The notes under the pieces were generated by a model. The model had not been told where the DNA came from. It ran no database searches and saw only the letters and a program-made list of their open reading frames with translations. Below, piece after piece: positions 26,427-38,500 of a stretch of DNA of 64,000 nucleotides. The position numbers were made by a program, and so were the translations under genes. Source of the stretch: Nepenthes gracilis (taxonomy: Eukaryota > Streptophyta > Magnoliopsida > Caryophyllales > Nepenthaceae); assembly GCA_033239525.1 (NCBI GenBank), contig BSYO01000003.1:744001-808000 (forward strand), given 5' to 3'. Position 1 is the first letter of the stretch; the number at the start of each line of letters is the position of its first letter.

Positions 26427-29400
26427 ATGGATATGACAAATGTGAAAGTGAACCCCAACCCTGCCAAAGAAAATAATAAAAGGAACACCAAACTATTAAT
26501 TTGTTCTATCTCAAGAACAGTCGAGTCCATTGACAAATCATACAATTACTGCAAATTACTTTTCAAACTTTCAGCTCTTGTAAGGCCCCTAAAATGTTTG
26601 AATGTTAAAATTTGCCTTCAACTCATCAGAGAAATAAAGCAATGTATCCTTGGGAGTGCATAAAAAGATGTGATGGTTGAAACATTATTTCATTTGAACA
26701 GTCAAAACCTGCCCCACACATTATGCAACTCAGTGAAGCAGGGAAAGTGTTAAAAATGCCATGGCAACAACTACTAGATACAGCTCTTCATAATCATAGA
26801 AGTATGAAAATTGAAAAGGGAGGACGTGCAACTTTTCTTGATGCAAATACAAATCCATGATGCATGAGTTTGAGAAGCACACACTAACAATACAAAGAGA
26901 AATGAAAGAAAGAAGAAACTTTAGATGATGAAACAATGACATGGACTGGATGAACATCAAAACAGGAAGATACATACTTGAGAAAGTATCATCATCACTT
27001 CTCCATGAACCAACTAAAATCACAGCATAACAATTTAGAGTTAATTTTAGATTATTAAGGCAATAGAACAACAACAAAGCCTTTACTCCCACAACGTTTT
27101 TTCTCTCCATTCCAATTTCAATGTTTCCCAAAAATGAAGCTTATCCAAATCCTTATTGATTACTTACTCCAAGCATTTCTAGGGCTAACTGCTTCCAACA
27201 ACACCAGATTTCATTTCCACATAATACGTTATTGGATCTACATTTCACATATTAAGTGTTATATTCATCTGCATGTAAGTGATATTCATTAATTGGTATA
27301 TATGTCTTATTCATATTGTATCTCCGAAGTTACAGTGTTATATTACTCATTCAGCTTAGCATTTTTATTTTCTAATATATTTAAATTTATGTATGTACTT
27401 ACCAAAAAATATCATGTATGTAAACAGAATTTATCCAAAAAAATTAGGATCCACCATGAGTGTGAAACTCAAAAGCAATTAGGAATATAATCTGAAGATT
27501 GAAAGGAAGATTTTACAACTTCAGTCTGGATCCTTTTTGGGCATGCAACATGCAGCATGGCCTAATAACTCGAATCAAATCCATTCAAAGGAACTAGAAA
27601 AACCTGATTGTTTTACAACGACAGAACTCCAACATAAATATCCCAGGTTCGAATCACTTTCTAAAAATGATAACTTAATTTTTCATCCAAAAAGGAACTC
27701 CTCAAATTTTACGCATTACTCACTTAACACATTTTTCTAGGGGAAAAAATTGCAGCGTCAGCTTTTGTTTATTGTTTAATTATCCATATCACACCCACCC
27801 AATTTTATCCAAATTTCCATAATGAGGACAAATTGCCTGCCACATTTATGGCACATGTACTATATAAGTTCCATTGTAAAAAAGGTAAAATTTTGAATGG
27901 CTTGAGAAAAATCATTTTTTATAATGTAAAATGAAAAACCAATAGAGTCTTCCGTCACGCAGTTGCCCTCCATACCCTTTTGCCAGTCAAGGAGGCTACC
28001 AGGGGCAAGGCCATGCCTCTCTGACTATGCAGTGGAGGATAATAGGGTTAGAAATAGCGTGCCATGCGAGCCAATCAGACTAGAAGCGATGAGCTATTGC
28101 TTTTGTGCAATCTTATATAATTATACTTAAAATACATTCATATTTATCATGCTAAACTTTGTTATTTATTTGGTCGACAAAATCCCTATTTAAACAATGT
28201 AATTGCATAAGCATGACGAGATCATGTTTTTCAACTCTGGTTGCAAACATTTACCATCATAGGATCATTAAGAAGGGATACTGGTTATTTGGTTAGACAG
28301 AAAGAAATTATGTAAACACCTTAGGGGGATATCTGAACTCATGGTTACTTGTATAATCATTACTATGGTGAATGAGCAGGTACTCACTAGAGAACGAGTT
28401 CACCGAATTGACTTGAAATAAGGACTCTTGTATGTTGCAGTATGTTAATAATCATTAAACTTGACACACTTTAGTATCTCATGTGCGTACAATTGTAATT
28501 TGACATTACTAATATGTGTTCAATAACTAAATATATACAGGTAATCACTGGGTGTAGCAAGAAATATGCGGGGATACAAGAGTGATCAATAAATGATCCA
28601 TCAACCTAACAAAAGGAGAGATGCCCCAAGTCATTAATTGAATTAATGATTCTTACTTCCTTGGTTAAGCTGCGAAAAAATTAGAAAGGGTTCTAGTTTT
28701 ATTAGTTGAATCATGGATTTAGTATCATTATTACATATGAAATTTTAATAGGGGTTGATATATTTTTCATACACTAAATTTGTTCGAGACATCGGATGCT
28801 AGAAGGATTAAATTTATACCATAACTTTTATGAAAAGGTCAAGCAAACGATAGTTATTTATTCACTTCATCTAGGTGGTCATGGTATACAGTTAGGTATT
28901 GCTTATTAGTTGTAGAAACTTTAAATTAATTATTATGAATAATTAATTTAATGAGAATTAAAAATATTTAATTCATTTATGACTAAAAGGTTGTTTCAGT
29001 CAATCGAATAAGATTTGATATTCTTTTATTATCAGTTTGATTTTGAACCTAATGAGTCATATATATTTTTGCATCACAGCTATTACATATGAAATTTTAT
29101 TGTTTAAGTATGAACTGTATTAAAGGTGCAAGAAAATAATAGTGGCCCCTTATTTATATTGATATGTTACCAATATATTAATACCACAATTAATCCTTAT
29201 GAATAATTGATATGGGAGGAAGCTCACAAATTCAAGGGGGCCAAACGTCTCCCTCAAATTAATAAAGAAGGAAGCCTAATGTAGAAACAGAGGGAAGCTC
29301 CCTCTGGAAAAGAGAAAAGGAGGGAGTTAGGATCCCTCCGAAAGTAGAAATGGGAAAGCCAGATGGCTCCCCCTGGAACAATTTAATTAAGTGATAGGAT

Positions 29401-30575
29401 AAATTTACCAATAGTTGGTGTGAAATTTCTTACATTATACTCAGTAATAGCATTTAACTAGCAGAGCAACCATATACTTTGATCGGCAAATTGCTTAGAC
29501 AATGGGGTGTCCCTTGTATTCTAATTGTTAGAATAGTTATTCAAATGGGTGCTAGTACACATATTTTTAAAAATATATCAGTTTTTATTTTGTTTTGTGA
29601 AAACCAATAAGTTAAAATGTAACAAAAAGGGAAAGATACATGTAGACATACCGTAAAGACCGGACATTTGTGCAGTTGGCCATCGTTAGTTTAAATGGTA
29701 GATTTCACGTCAAATTATAAATTGCATGCTGTAAAGGTTAAATCATGGCATTAAAAATAAAAAATTTTAGAAATTCCCCCACGCTTCCCTTACAACTATA
29801 GCTGCTACTACATATCTTCATTACGCTCATTTCGGCATCAGAGAAGTGGAAGACTGCCCATTGTCTGGCTGCTTATGCTAAGTGTTTTTCCCATTACCGT
29901 GTTTGGGAGGACTCTCTTCCCGTTGTTGTCGTTTTACTTGTATAGTATGCAGTAATAATCCTATATGTGGCTTATCATTTTTTGGGGAAAAAAATCAAAG
30001 CTAATAATTGAAATTGGGGTTGTGTAGCATGGGTTCATAAAGCACATAACTAAAATTGAAAATCTATGATATGTAACTAGGGAAAAGCCAAGTTTAAGGT
30101 GGATTTCTGTAAAACAAGCCTAATTATGAAGCATGCTAAACAAATATTTTACATATTGTCATAAATCTCAAAGTTACTCGGTCAGAGGACGATCTCTCTA
30201 AAGCACCACCCAAGTGAATTTATTGCAAACATGAAGTATTTATTTATTTATTTATTTTTCTGATCAGCTATTCCAAACGTGAAAAATTAATGGCTTCATC
30301 TCCAATTCTTGAGAAATTAAGGATTTCATTTTTTATTCATCTACATTTCCCTCCTCCTCGACCATCCCGTGCCACTGTCTACTCTCTTTTTTTCTTTTTT
30401 GGATATAATGCCGCAATTTCCTGATAAATTATCAATGATTTATCAACCTGATAAGCATACATGGAAAAAATTAGAAAAAAACAAATAACCAAGACAAGTG
30501 TCAATGTTGGGGAGCAGTGGAACGACCAAAGCAACTAATGGACCATAAACATCAATGGAAACCAAAGGACTGTAC
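26427..30575. other. Non-coding stretch, possibly part of a HEN1 5'-UTR intron
   Basis: AT-rich sequence with no recognised protein similarity. It includes a patch at 29210-29380 with repeated ggaagctc/ctccct phrases, a (TATT)n run at ~30239-30258, and phrases that recur at a distance (attacatatgaaatttta near 28731 and 29084). These suggest decayed repeats that I cannot classify. Confidence 0.4.
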
Positions 30576-30768
30576 CTTCAAGAGAGAAAGACAGGGACAA
30601 AGAGGGGACTAGAGCTTCAAGTGAAACCGGAAGGCTGAAAATGTCGTCTTGCTTGAAGTTGGTTTTTAGGGTAAGAGCAAAGAATTTGGGATTTGGATGA
30701 TTGGGAGAGGCTACTAATTTGAAGACAGAGTTTGGGCGAGGGAAATAGCAGTGTATATATGTATACTA
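30576..30768 (-). promoter_or_regulatory. Candidate minus-strand promoter and non-coding leader exon (possibly of HEN1)
   Basis: On the minus strand a TATA-like TATACATATATACA (30766-30753) is followed about 30 bases on by a CT-rich, leader-like sequence. This ends at 30576 in TTGAAG|GTACAG, a good donor. No downstream frame starts here, and the next minus-strand coding sequence is HEN1, about 11 kb away. It would therefore be the first, untranslated exon of HEN1, or else an unrelated transcript. No RNA evidence is available to me. Confidence 0.35.
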
Positions 30769-32508
30769 CAGCGTGAAATGGGAACTGGGTTAGACGGAAA
30801 ACTCTGTACCGAAGGGGTTTTTCTTTCAAATAAAAAAAACAAATATATATATATATATATTCCAATGCTTCTTGGTTAAGAAAATATTTTTTTCCTAACA
30901 AAGTGGCTAATTTGATTGGGTAGCCATAAATAAATATTCAGACAATAAATATGTTTTTAGTTTTTAGTAATTTTTATTTAAATTATGTGTTTTAGTTATA
31001 TAGATTTTATTTATAAATAAAAAAAATTTAAAATAAATGTAAATAAATAGACTGTATAGAGTCTTTATTTTAGCATTTTATTCTACCGATTTAATAAATA
31101 CGTCAAAAAATCTATAAATAGAGAAGAGTGAGGCAACAAGAGGAAAGAGGGGGGAATCTACCAAAGGCAAAGAGAAGAATGAGAAGAAAAGGAGAGAGGA
31201 AGAGAATAAAGAAAAAAAGAAGCACACGGGTAGTAGAGAGAGGACAGGAAGGAAAAAGGAGAATGGGAGTTTGGCATCAAGGTGTTAGTTTTTGCTTGAA
31301 AATTTTTATATTTTAATATAATAAATTTTGTTTCAGATTTATCATTTTATTTTTTTTAAATTTTAGCTTAATATTAAATTTATTTTTAAACCAGTTTAAC
31401 CCTATCGATTTCGTATCGTTCACTTCTTATTTTTACTGATTAGTTTAATTTCAAATTGATATCAAAATAGTATTATAGAAATCAACACGTTATAACTAGT
31501 TATGAAAATCCTCCAATAGATTTATATTTAATTTATCATATTTTATTTTCTAAGCTTTTAATAGTTAAAATACCACCTCTCTTATGATTTTAAATTTTTA
31601 TACTTTATTTACAATCTTTTTATTTTAATTATCAACTATTTAAAATTTTATTGTTTAATTTTAATATTTTTAAAATATAAAATAATTATAAAATTAATTT
31701 TAAATAAAAAATCAACTTCTCGTAAATTTGATACCCAATTTACTAAAAAAATTACACGATGCACGTATACTCATACGCTTAAACAATCAATAACATGATT
31801 CAATCAAGATTACACAAAAAACATTACACAAGCTTCAATCAATTTTTTAAGCCCATGAAGAAGAAAATCTCAACAACATGAGGGATTTGTAATATTTTTA
31901 TTTCTAACGGGCCCACACGAGTCATAAGATGTTATTTTTCACCAACATATACCATTTAATCCTTATTAATTTTCTTTCCCACATGTGCATAGTCTATTTT
32001 CAGTCCTCAATTCAAACTTCAAGAATAATTTGCAACCATTTTGTTTATTATAGTGCGACCCAAGCCATAGAATTTATTTATTTTTACCAATATAAATCAT
32101 TCAATCCTTAATAATTTTCTTCCTCACATGCTAATAGTCCATCTTAGTCCTCATATCAAACTTCAAAAAATGTTATTCCAATCAAATATAGATTTCTTTG
32201 TTTATGCTGCAATCACACGAAAATATAAATCTTGAGGTTCAATATATGAAAATTAAATCATGAGACGACCAAATATGTTGTGCCCAATATTTGGTGAAAG
32301 CTGCAACTGAAACCGTGATTGGCTTTGATTACTGGGCTAACGGTCATTTCAATATATATATATTCGTATTTTCCCTTTATTCTTCCATTTTTAATACAAT
32401 TACAGAGTGACATTCGTTGAATAGCTTAGCTAACATGGCTACAACTTGTCCCTGTAATCACCAATACAGGGCTTGCAGATAAGTAGGAGAATAACCAAGC
32501 AGTAGAAT
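30769..32508. other. AT-rich spacer between HEN1-side DNA and HIBADH 3' end
   Basis: Very AT-rich. A purine-rich plus-strand patch at ~31110-31270 gives a spurious Arg/Lys-rich frame. A repeated phrase (accatttaatccttattaattttctt near 31949, and a close copy near 32098) marks a small duplication of about 150 bases. The last ~130 bases next to 32509 should contain the HIBADH 3' UTR. Confidence 0.5.
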
Positions 32509-35500
32509 TCAAAACTCATCCCTTCCTCCATAGTAATGGCGGAAAACACAGGAGAAATCTTCTGCTTCATGGCCCTCCTTGCACAGCTTATCAAATCTGC
32601 ATGATGAAAGTAATCAAATCAACAAACTTAGTTGGGGAAGTTACTCAGGAAAAATGCACAAAGAGTAAGAAGGAGACATGACTAATTTCCCGCGAAAAAA
32701 AATTGGACTCCTATATTCTCATGGATCAGCTGTTTGTTTCGTTCGGGGACCTTCAACGTGAAGGGGAAAAACACAACCAACTCCAAAAAAATATCCACAA
32801 TAACCAATGAAATTTATAATGCTCTTCTCTTGGAAATAATAGAGGATTACAAGAACTAAAACATCACCCATAGGTGGACAACCAAGACACCGAGGTCAGA
32901 GGACTCAGATGGCCAACTGAATACTCGACTTGGGGCTAGAGAAAAGAAAACCTTGAACCATAGAATTTTGAGTCCAATATCACAATACCAACACATGAAA
33001 TCTTGATCGCATTGACCATTTATTCAAGGCTATTTCTCAACAAGGCTCTTTGGTCAAAGGAAGAGTGGCCACTGTGCTTGCTGCTGTTGTGTGTGATAAT
33101 GGAGCAGATGATTGCATTCAATCTAGGACAATTGCATGGCCTTTTATAGCTTCCAAACTACGTCAACACCAAGGCATTATTTATTGTTCATGATCCATCA
33201 TGCATGGCCTTTCAATATTCCATGATAATTTAAGCCAGATATTGGTCTTCAGGACTTTCCACTTCTCCATGCATACAACATCCAAGCAGTGCAAGCGCAC
33301 ATGGCTGCCTATCAGTTTAGAATTTCCAACAATATTTATCGGTTATGTATTCAGGCGGTGGCCCGAAATAATAGGGGACAACCCAACAGGTTTAATATTA
33401 CTGTTCATGCTGAAATAAGTGATGACACTTGCATGGTCCGAAAGGGCCCAAAATAGCTACAATTAGCACTTTTTTCAAGCTCAACGTGCTAAAATAAATT
33501 CCACAAGATCAAAATTTCCATGTGCTTTGTTAGGCGCTCATTGGCATATTCCGTGACCGTTAGTGTTTGTTAGCCGGTGTTTTTTTCCCCGTGTCGGAAG
33601 ATTTGCATTACTCCATGATTGAAGGCTATCTGTTGGCACGTCCATGCTCGAAGATCGGCATCTTTCGGTATCCACATTTTGCTTCCCACGCTTGAGCCCT
33701 GCTTTCAGAGACGCTAGAATTTGGGGTACGCTCGACCTGCGCTCGAGTCCTAATTCCAGAGACGCCGGAGCTCTAGGCATGCTCAACACGCACTCGAGCG
33801 CCGATTCCAGAGAAGTCGAGCCCTAGGTGAGCACTGAATCCAAAGAAGCCTGAACTTGGAGGCATACTCGAGCTGCGCTCGAGCGCTAAATCGAGCTTAC
33901 TTAACGCCCGAAGCTCGCTCGAGTGGCGCAGCACGTAGTCTCCAACGGCTATATCTTTTAACCTAGTTTTCGGGCTCCTCTATATATGGCTGCCTTTTCT
34001 TTTTCTCTCTGAGATTTTTTGTCAATTTTTTGTGATGGCTGCTCGACTCTCTCTCACATTTTGAGCTTCAAAATTGTGCCTACTAGAAAAAACTTCATTG
34101 ACTTTATGTGCTGAATTTCTAAGTTCTCTCTCACTTTCCAATTGTTTTAAACACTCCATTTTCTGACCCAAAAACCCTCATGAGTGACGTGGGTGGCGTG
34201 GAAATTGAGCTCCAGCGGTGTACGGTATTTTGACGGTACAAGAAGGAAGATGGACAAAAAGACTAGAAAGTATCCGATTCTGTTGCTATAGGCAAGTCCA
34301 AGGAGTTTTTTGATAGAGATCACAAGACAGGAGTAAGTCGGCTAGGATAGCCCATTTGTACCACCCGATCTGTAAGTTAATTTTCTTAGTATATATCTTT
34401 CCTGGCCATGGAGCCCGGAAGGTTTTACTCGATAGCCATGGTTATTGAGATTTCCATTCGTCAACAAAAATCACGTTTTTTTACTGCTATTATGTTTTAA
34501 AGGTATGTTATATGCTGGTTAATTCATCTGCACACAATTGTACTTTACGTGTATCGCATACTTGTACCTCTTCACTTCCGCAATTTTTGAAAAGGGGTCA
34601 AAACTTCCGTGAATAGGAACGAATAGTTCTTTTCATGCTTAACAAAGACACTTACATTTCCTGCGCTTGTGATGCCAATGGGTGATGGACTCCAGCCTCA
34701 TTTGCTGATGCAATGGCAAGATTCAAGTCTTTCACCTGCATAACATGCAAATCCCTCGTCACACATGTTCATAGCCAACACATTAAGGCCTGAATCTTAC
34801 AGAGGGACTTTCTTGAATGAACGCTACCGAGACAAAGCAATCAAGTGAAATCATATAGAGAGTTAAGATGCCACTCACCACAGAATAGGGAATGCACACA
34901 GAATGCTGCAACATTGCATGTCATTCAATTTTCTTTGTAGCTTTTCATGAGTTATAAATTCATGCATAGAACTAAATAAAATTTTCCCATCAACTCAAAT
35001 CTAAACCCTGACAAATTGTGGAAATCAGTGAAACATCCTAACTAGGACTTAAATGTTCCAACTTTACCATAAATGGTCGTGTAGTCATGCTTTTCAAAAG
35101 TAATCTGGATTTTTGGATACTTTGGAAGGGGAAAAAAGGTAGCTTGGCTGATTGCAAACACGCACGCTCGCGCTAACACGTGCCACTCGCACACACGCAT
35201 ATTTGTCACTTGTGACTTAATATGTTTGCACAATATCCTTCAAAATTGGATTAATCTACATGAGTTTCCCCCTTTATATGACGTAGGGTGTATGCTTATA
35301 TCTACAAATACATTATATATTCTACTACCAAGCTCCATAATTCAAAACTGTTAATTTGCAAAAATAAAATAACTTAGATATGTTCAATAATTATGATATG
35401 ACATTCAATAGAGATTTTTCATTTTTTATTAAATTTTTTGAGAGGGTACGATACGACTGAGACTGAAGCATTGTGTTCCATTTGATATCATAATTTGTTC

Positions 35501-38500
35501 ATTCAAGTCTTCACTGACATCAATATTATTTAATCATATTGTCACCTTTTTAGCCCATCACTTACTTACAAATTCAACAGATGGCAGTTACAGGAGATTC
35601 ATTTATGGTAAAACAACCAGAGTTGATCCATAGAAGCAAGCAAAAACTATTATCTTGATTGCTGATGGACTAGTGATCATAAATGAAGGTTGACTACAAC
35701 TTTGCAAATCAATGAATCTTTATAAGAGATAAGGCCAAAAAAAAAAAATACAGGTGAAAATGAACAATTTGAAGATACGTTTTAATTTTCCAACCTTACG
35801 CATGTAGATAACATAACAGAAAATGAACTCATTTTTCCAAATTGGAAAACAATTCAGACAATTAACAAATAAAACTGTCCAACATACTATTCACACTATA
35901 ACTGGGAGGCACAAATAGAGCACTATTGGTCTGCAACTACATAGCCAACATTTGTATATCCAAACACAGCAATAGGAATTAAAGAAATAAGAACCCATAT
36001 CATCTGCCAAACATCAACTAAGAGATTTAACTTAAAAATGCATTAGTTTAGGAAGAGTTGGAATAATTAAACTTAAGGTGTTTGACAAATTTATTAAATT
36101 AGAAAGGATCTTAAGGAAGCAAAAATAGGAAAGCCACAAAAACCATAAAAACCAAAGGAAGGTTATTTCGAGTCTAAGACTAAACTTCAAGGGGTGATGA
36201 AAAGGTGACTTATTTCTAAGAGGATCCTTAAATATTGACTCTACACCTTTACATCTGCAGGAGGCAGGACTGCAATGGGGACCAAATTGAAGACCAGGAT
36301 GCATCTAAAAAGCATGGTGATTATATGGATTGGCACACAACTGCCTCATAGGAAAATACATTTCACTTGAAGGAACATGCCTTCCTATGCGAGTTTGTTG
36401 CACTAATGGACTTCATCACAAGTTTTCTTAAAATTTGGCAAAAAGAAGCTTGCCCACACGGCATGAAATATGTGGGTCAAGATTAAACCTCTTTGTGTCT
36501 AGAACAGTTTAATATATATAAAAGCAAAATAGGGGAAGGCACATGCTTGGGCTATGGTGTAAATTATATAATTTTGGTAAAAGCCAATGGGGTGTTCACA
36601 TAATAGGATCATGGAGAACTCCTGTGCTTATCATAATACAACGTCCACTTAGCCCTCCCCACCTTTAGCACATTAGAATAAAAAATTATCCTTCCAGGAG
36701 GTTTTCCTTTCCAAGTGGCCAGCAAAGAGTTTTAAAGAATACTATGTTTCTAGAATTATTTAGATTATTTCTATATTATATTATTTACAAATTACATCTG
36801 GATATACAGAATTATCTTGGTTAGTTGTAGGTACAATATCATTTGAGATACTTCATTTTTTGTTTTATAGCCCAAAAATTCAAATCTTGTACTCAGTTGT
36901 GATTAATTAACTCAATTCAATGCAATTAGCCTTATTCTTAACATGGCATCAGAACTTGCAGTTTGATCAGTTATGTACAAAATTCTTCTCGTTGTTGGTG
37001 AGTAGCTAGCCTTTTGGTATCGTCTATTGTCCACTGGATCTGACCCAAATTTTCTTCTTTGTTATGTGTATATTGTTTCTAATTTCTACTAGTAGATTTT
37101 ATTATCCCCAAGTTCACGTGAAAACCTCATACGTTCTAGAGGATTTCTTCTGGCGTATAATCAACAAGTGCATGAACAGTGCAAAAGTAGGTCATTGCTC
37201 TTTGTTCTCATCTGCTTCACTACTACTTAAAAATTTTGCAATTACATGATAATAAATACACTAATATTCATTGCAAGATACTGCACACACTAGGGTTTGT
37301 GTTTGTTTGATGTTTAATGTTTTTTAATTTCATTCGCAAGAGATTCCATTGCACCAACCATTGTTTATGTTTGTTTGATAATGTTGATTTCTGATTTCTA
37401 TTCACAGATAGTTATAAGTGATCCTTTTGTTCACTCTAGTCTATTCCATTGTTCAGCTCTGTTGATTTTCTAATATTCAGAACAAACCAACGCATTGTTG
37501 CATCTTTGTTTTTTGAAATCTGTTACTAATTTTCACAATCAAATTGGTATCAGCAACCCATCTTGAGATTGAGGAAGGTGTTAAAGAATACTATTTTTCT
37601 AGATTTATTCAAATTATTTCCTAAATCTCTGTGAATTACATCCAGATATTCAGAAAAACATATGCACTAGTTATAAGTAGAATATTATTTGGAATGATTT
37701 CTTTATTTAGATTTCTACATTAAGTAATTCTTGTGTCATACTAATTTATGATCAGTTAATTCATTTTAAGTACAATTAGCCTTATTCTTGACAAAGTCAA
37801 GAGTTTCGTAGTTGCTAAGCTTCATCATCTCTGCTACCATATTGGAGAGAAATAAGGTGCATGAAGTAGATTAAAATTCACAGGATGTATCATGGGGAAA
37901 CCATGGCAATTTTCGGAGAATAATTATACTAAGAAACCACATGCCACAAGCTTAGACGCAAATCCACCATGATAATTCCATGAGGTAGATTGAAATTCAT
38001 AGGATGAATCTTGGGGAAATAACAGGAATATGATACTAAGAAGAAACCACATACCATAAGCTTAGATGCAAAGCCACCATGATAATTTCTAGAAGAGGGA
38101 ACCTGTTCCATCACTCCAGGCACTGGATTGTAACTATCACTGCCACATGTCATCACATTAGTGTGAGACACCAATTAGAAAATGTAAGGAATTACTTTAA
38201 TTGGACAGAATCACACCAACACGAGAGAGTTGTTAAAAATCCTAGATCCACAAAAGAACCTTAAATACAAAAAAAAGAAAAAAAAAACAATAGCAGGTCA
38301 AGAAAAATATTAGTGCCTCAAAGGAGTCATATTCAAAGAATTTCATAACTCTTAAAATACACGTTAACCTCAGTAATACCTCTCCTAATTTAACATTATC
38401 ATCTATTGATGCAAAAAATGTGAGAAAGCAGCCACCACGGACATCAAAATCTTGCAAGCACCGGATATAAACCTGGATTGTCAGAAAAATGTCATCCAAC

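Larger units (their letters stand above)
36730..37793 (+). mobile_element. TRIM-type mini LTR retrotransposon
   Basis: Two ~215-bp direct repeats, 36730-36943 and 37579-37793, share order and sequence (TTAAAGAATACTA near the start, CAATTAGCCTTATTCTT near the end). The first is followed by TGGCATCAGAACTTGC, close to the tRNA-Met primer site. The second is preceded by the purine stretch GAGATTGAGGAAGG. The ~635-bp interior codes for nothing recognisable. Flanks are AAGAG and AAGTC, at best a decayed 5-bp duplication. It lies in the HIBADH intron 38054-34736. Confidence 0.75.

Noticed and set aside
33538..33826. Overlapping frames on both strands in the CTCGAG patch
   Set aside because: GC-rich palindromic sequence keeps several frames open. 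There is no protein similarity and the patch lies in an intron.
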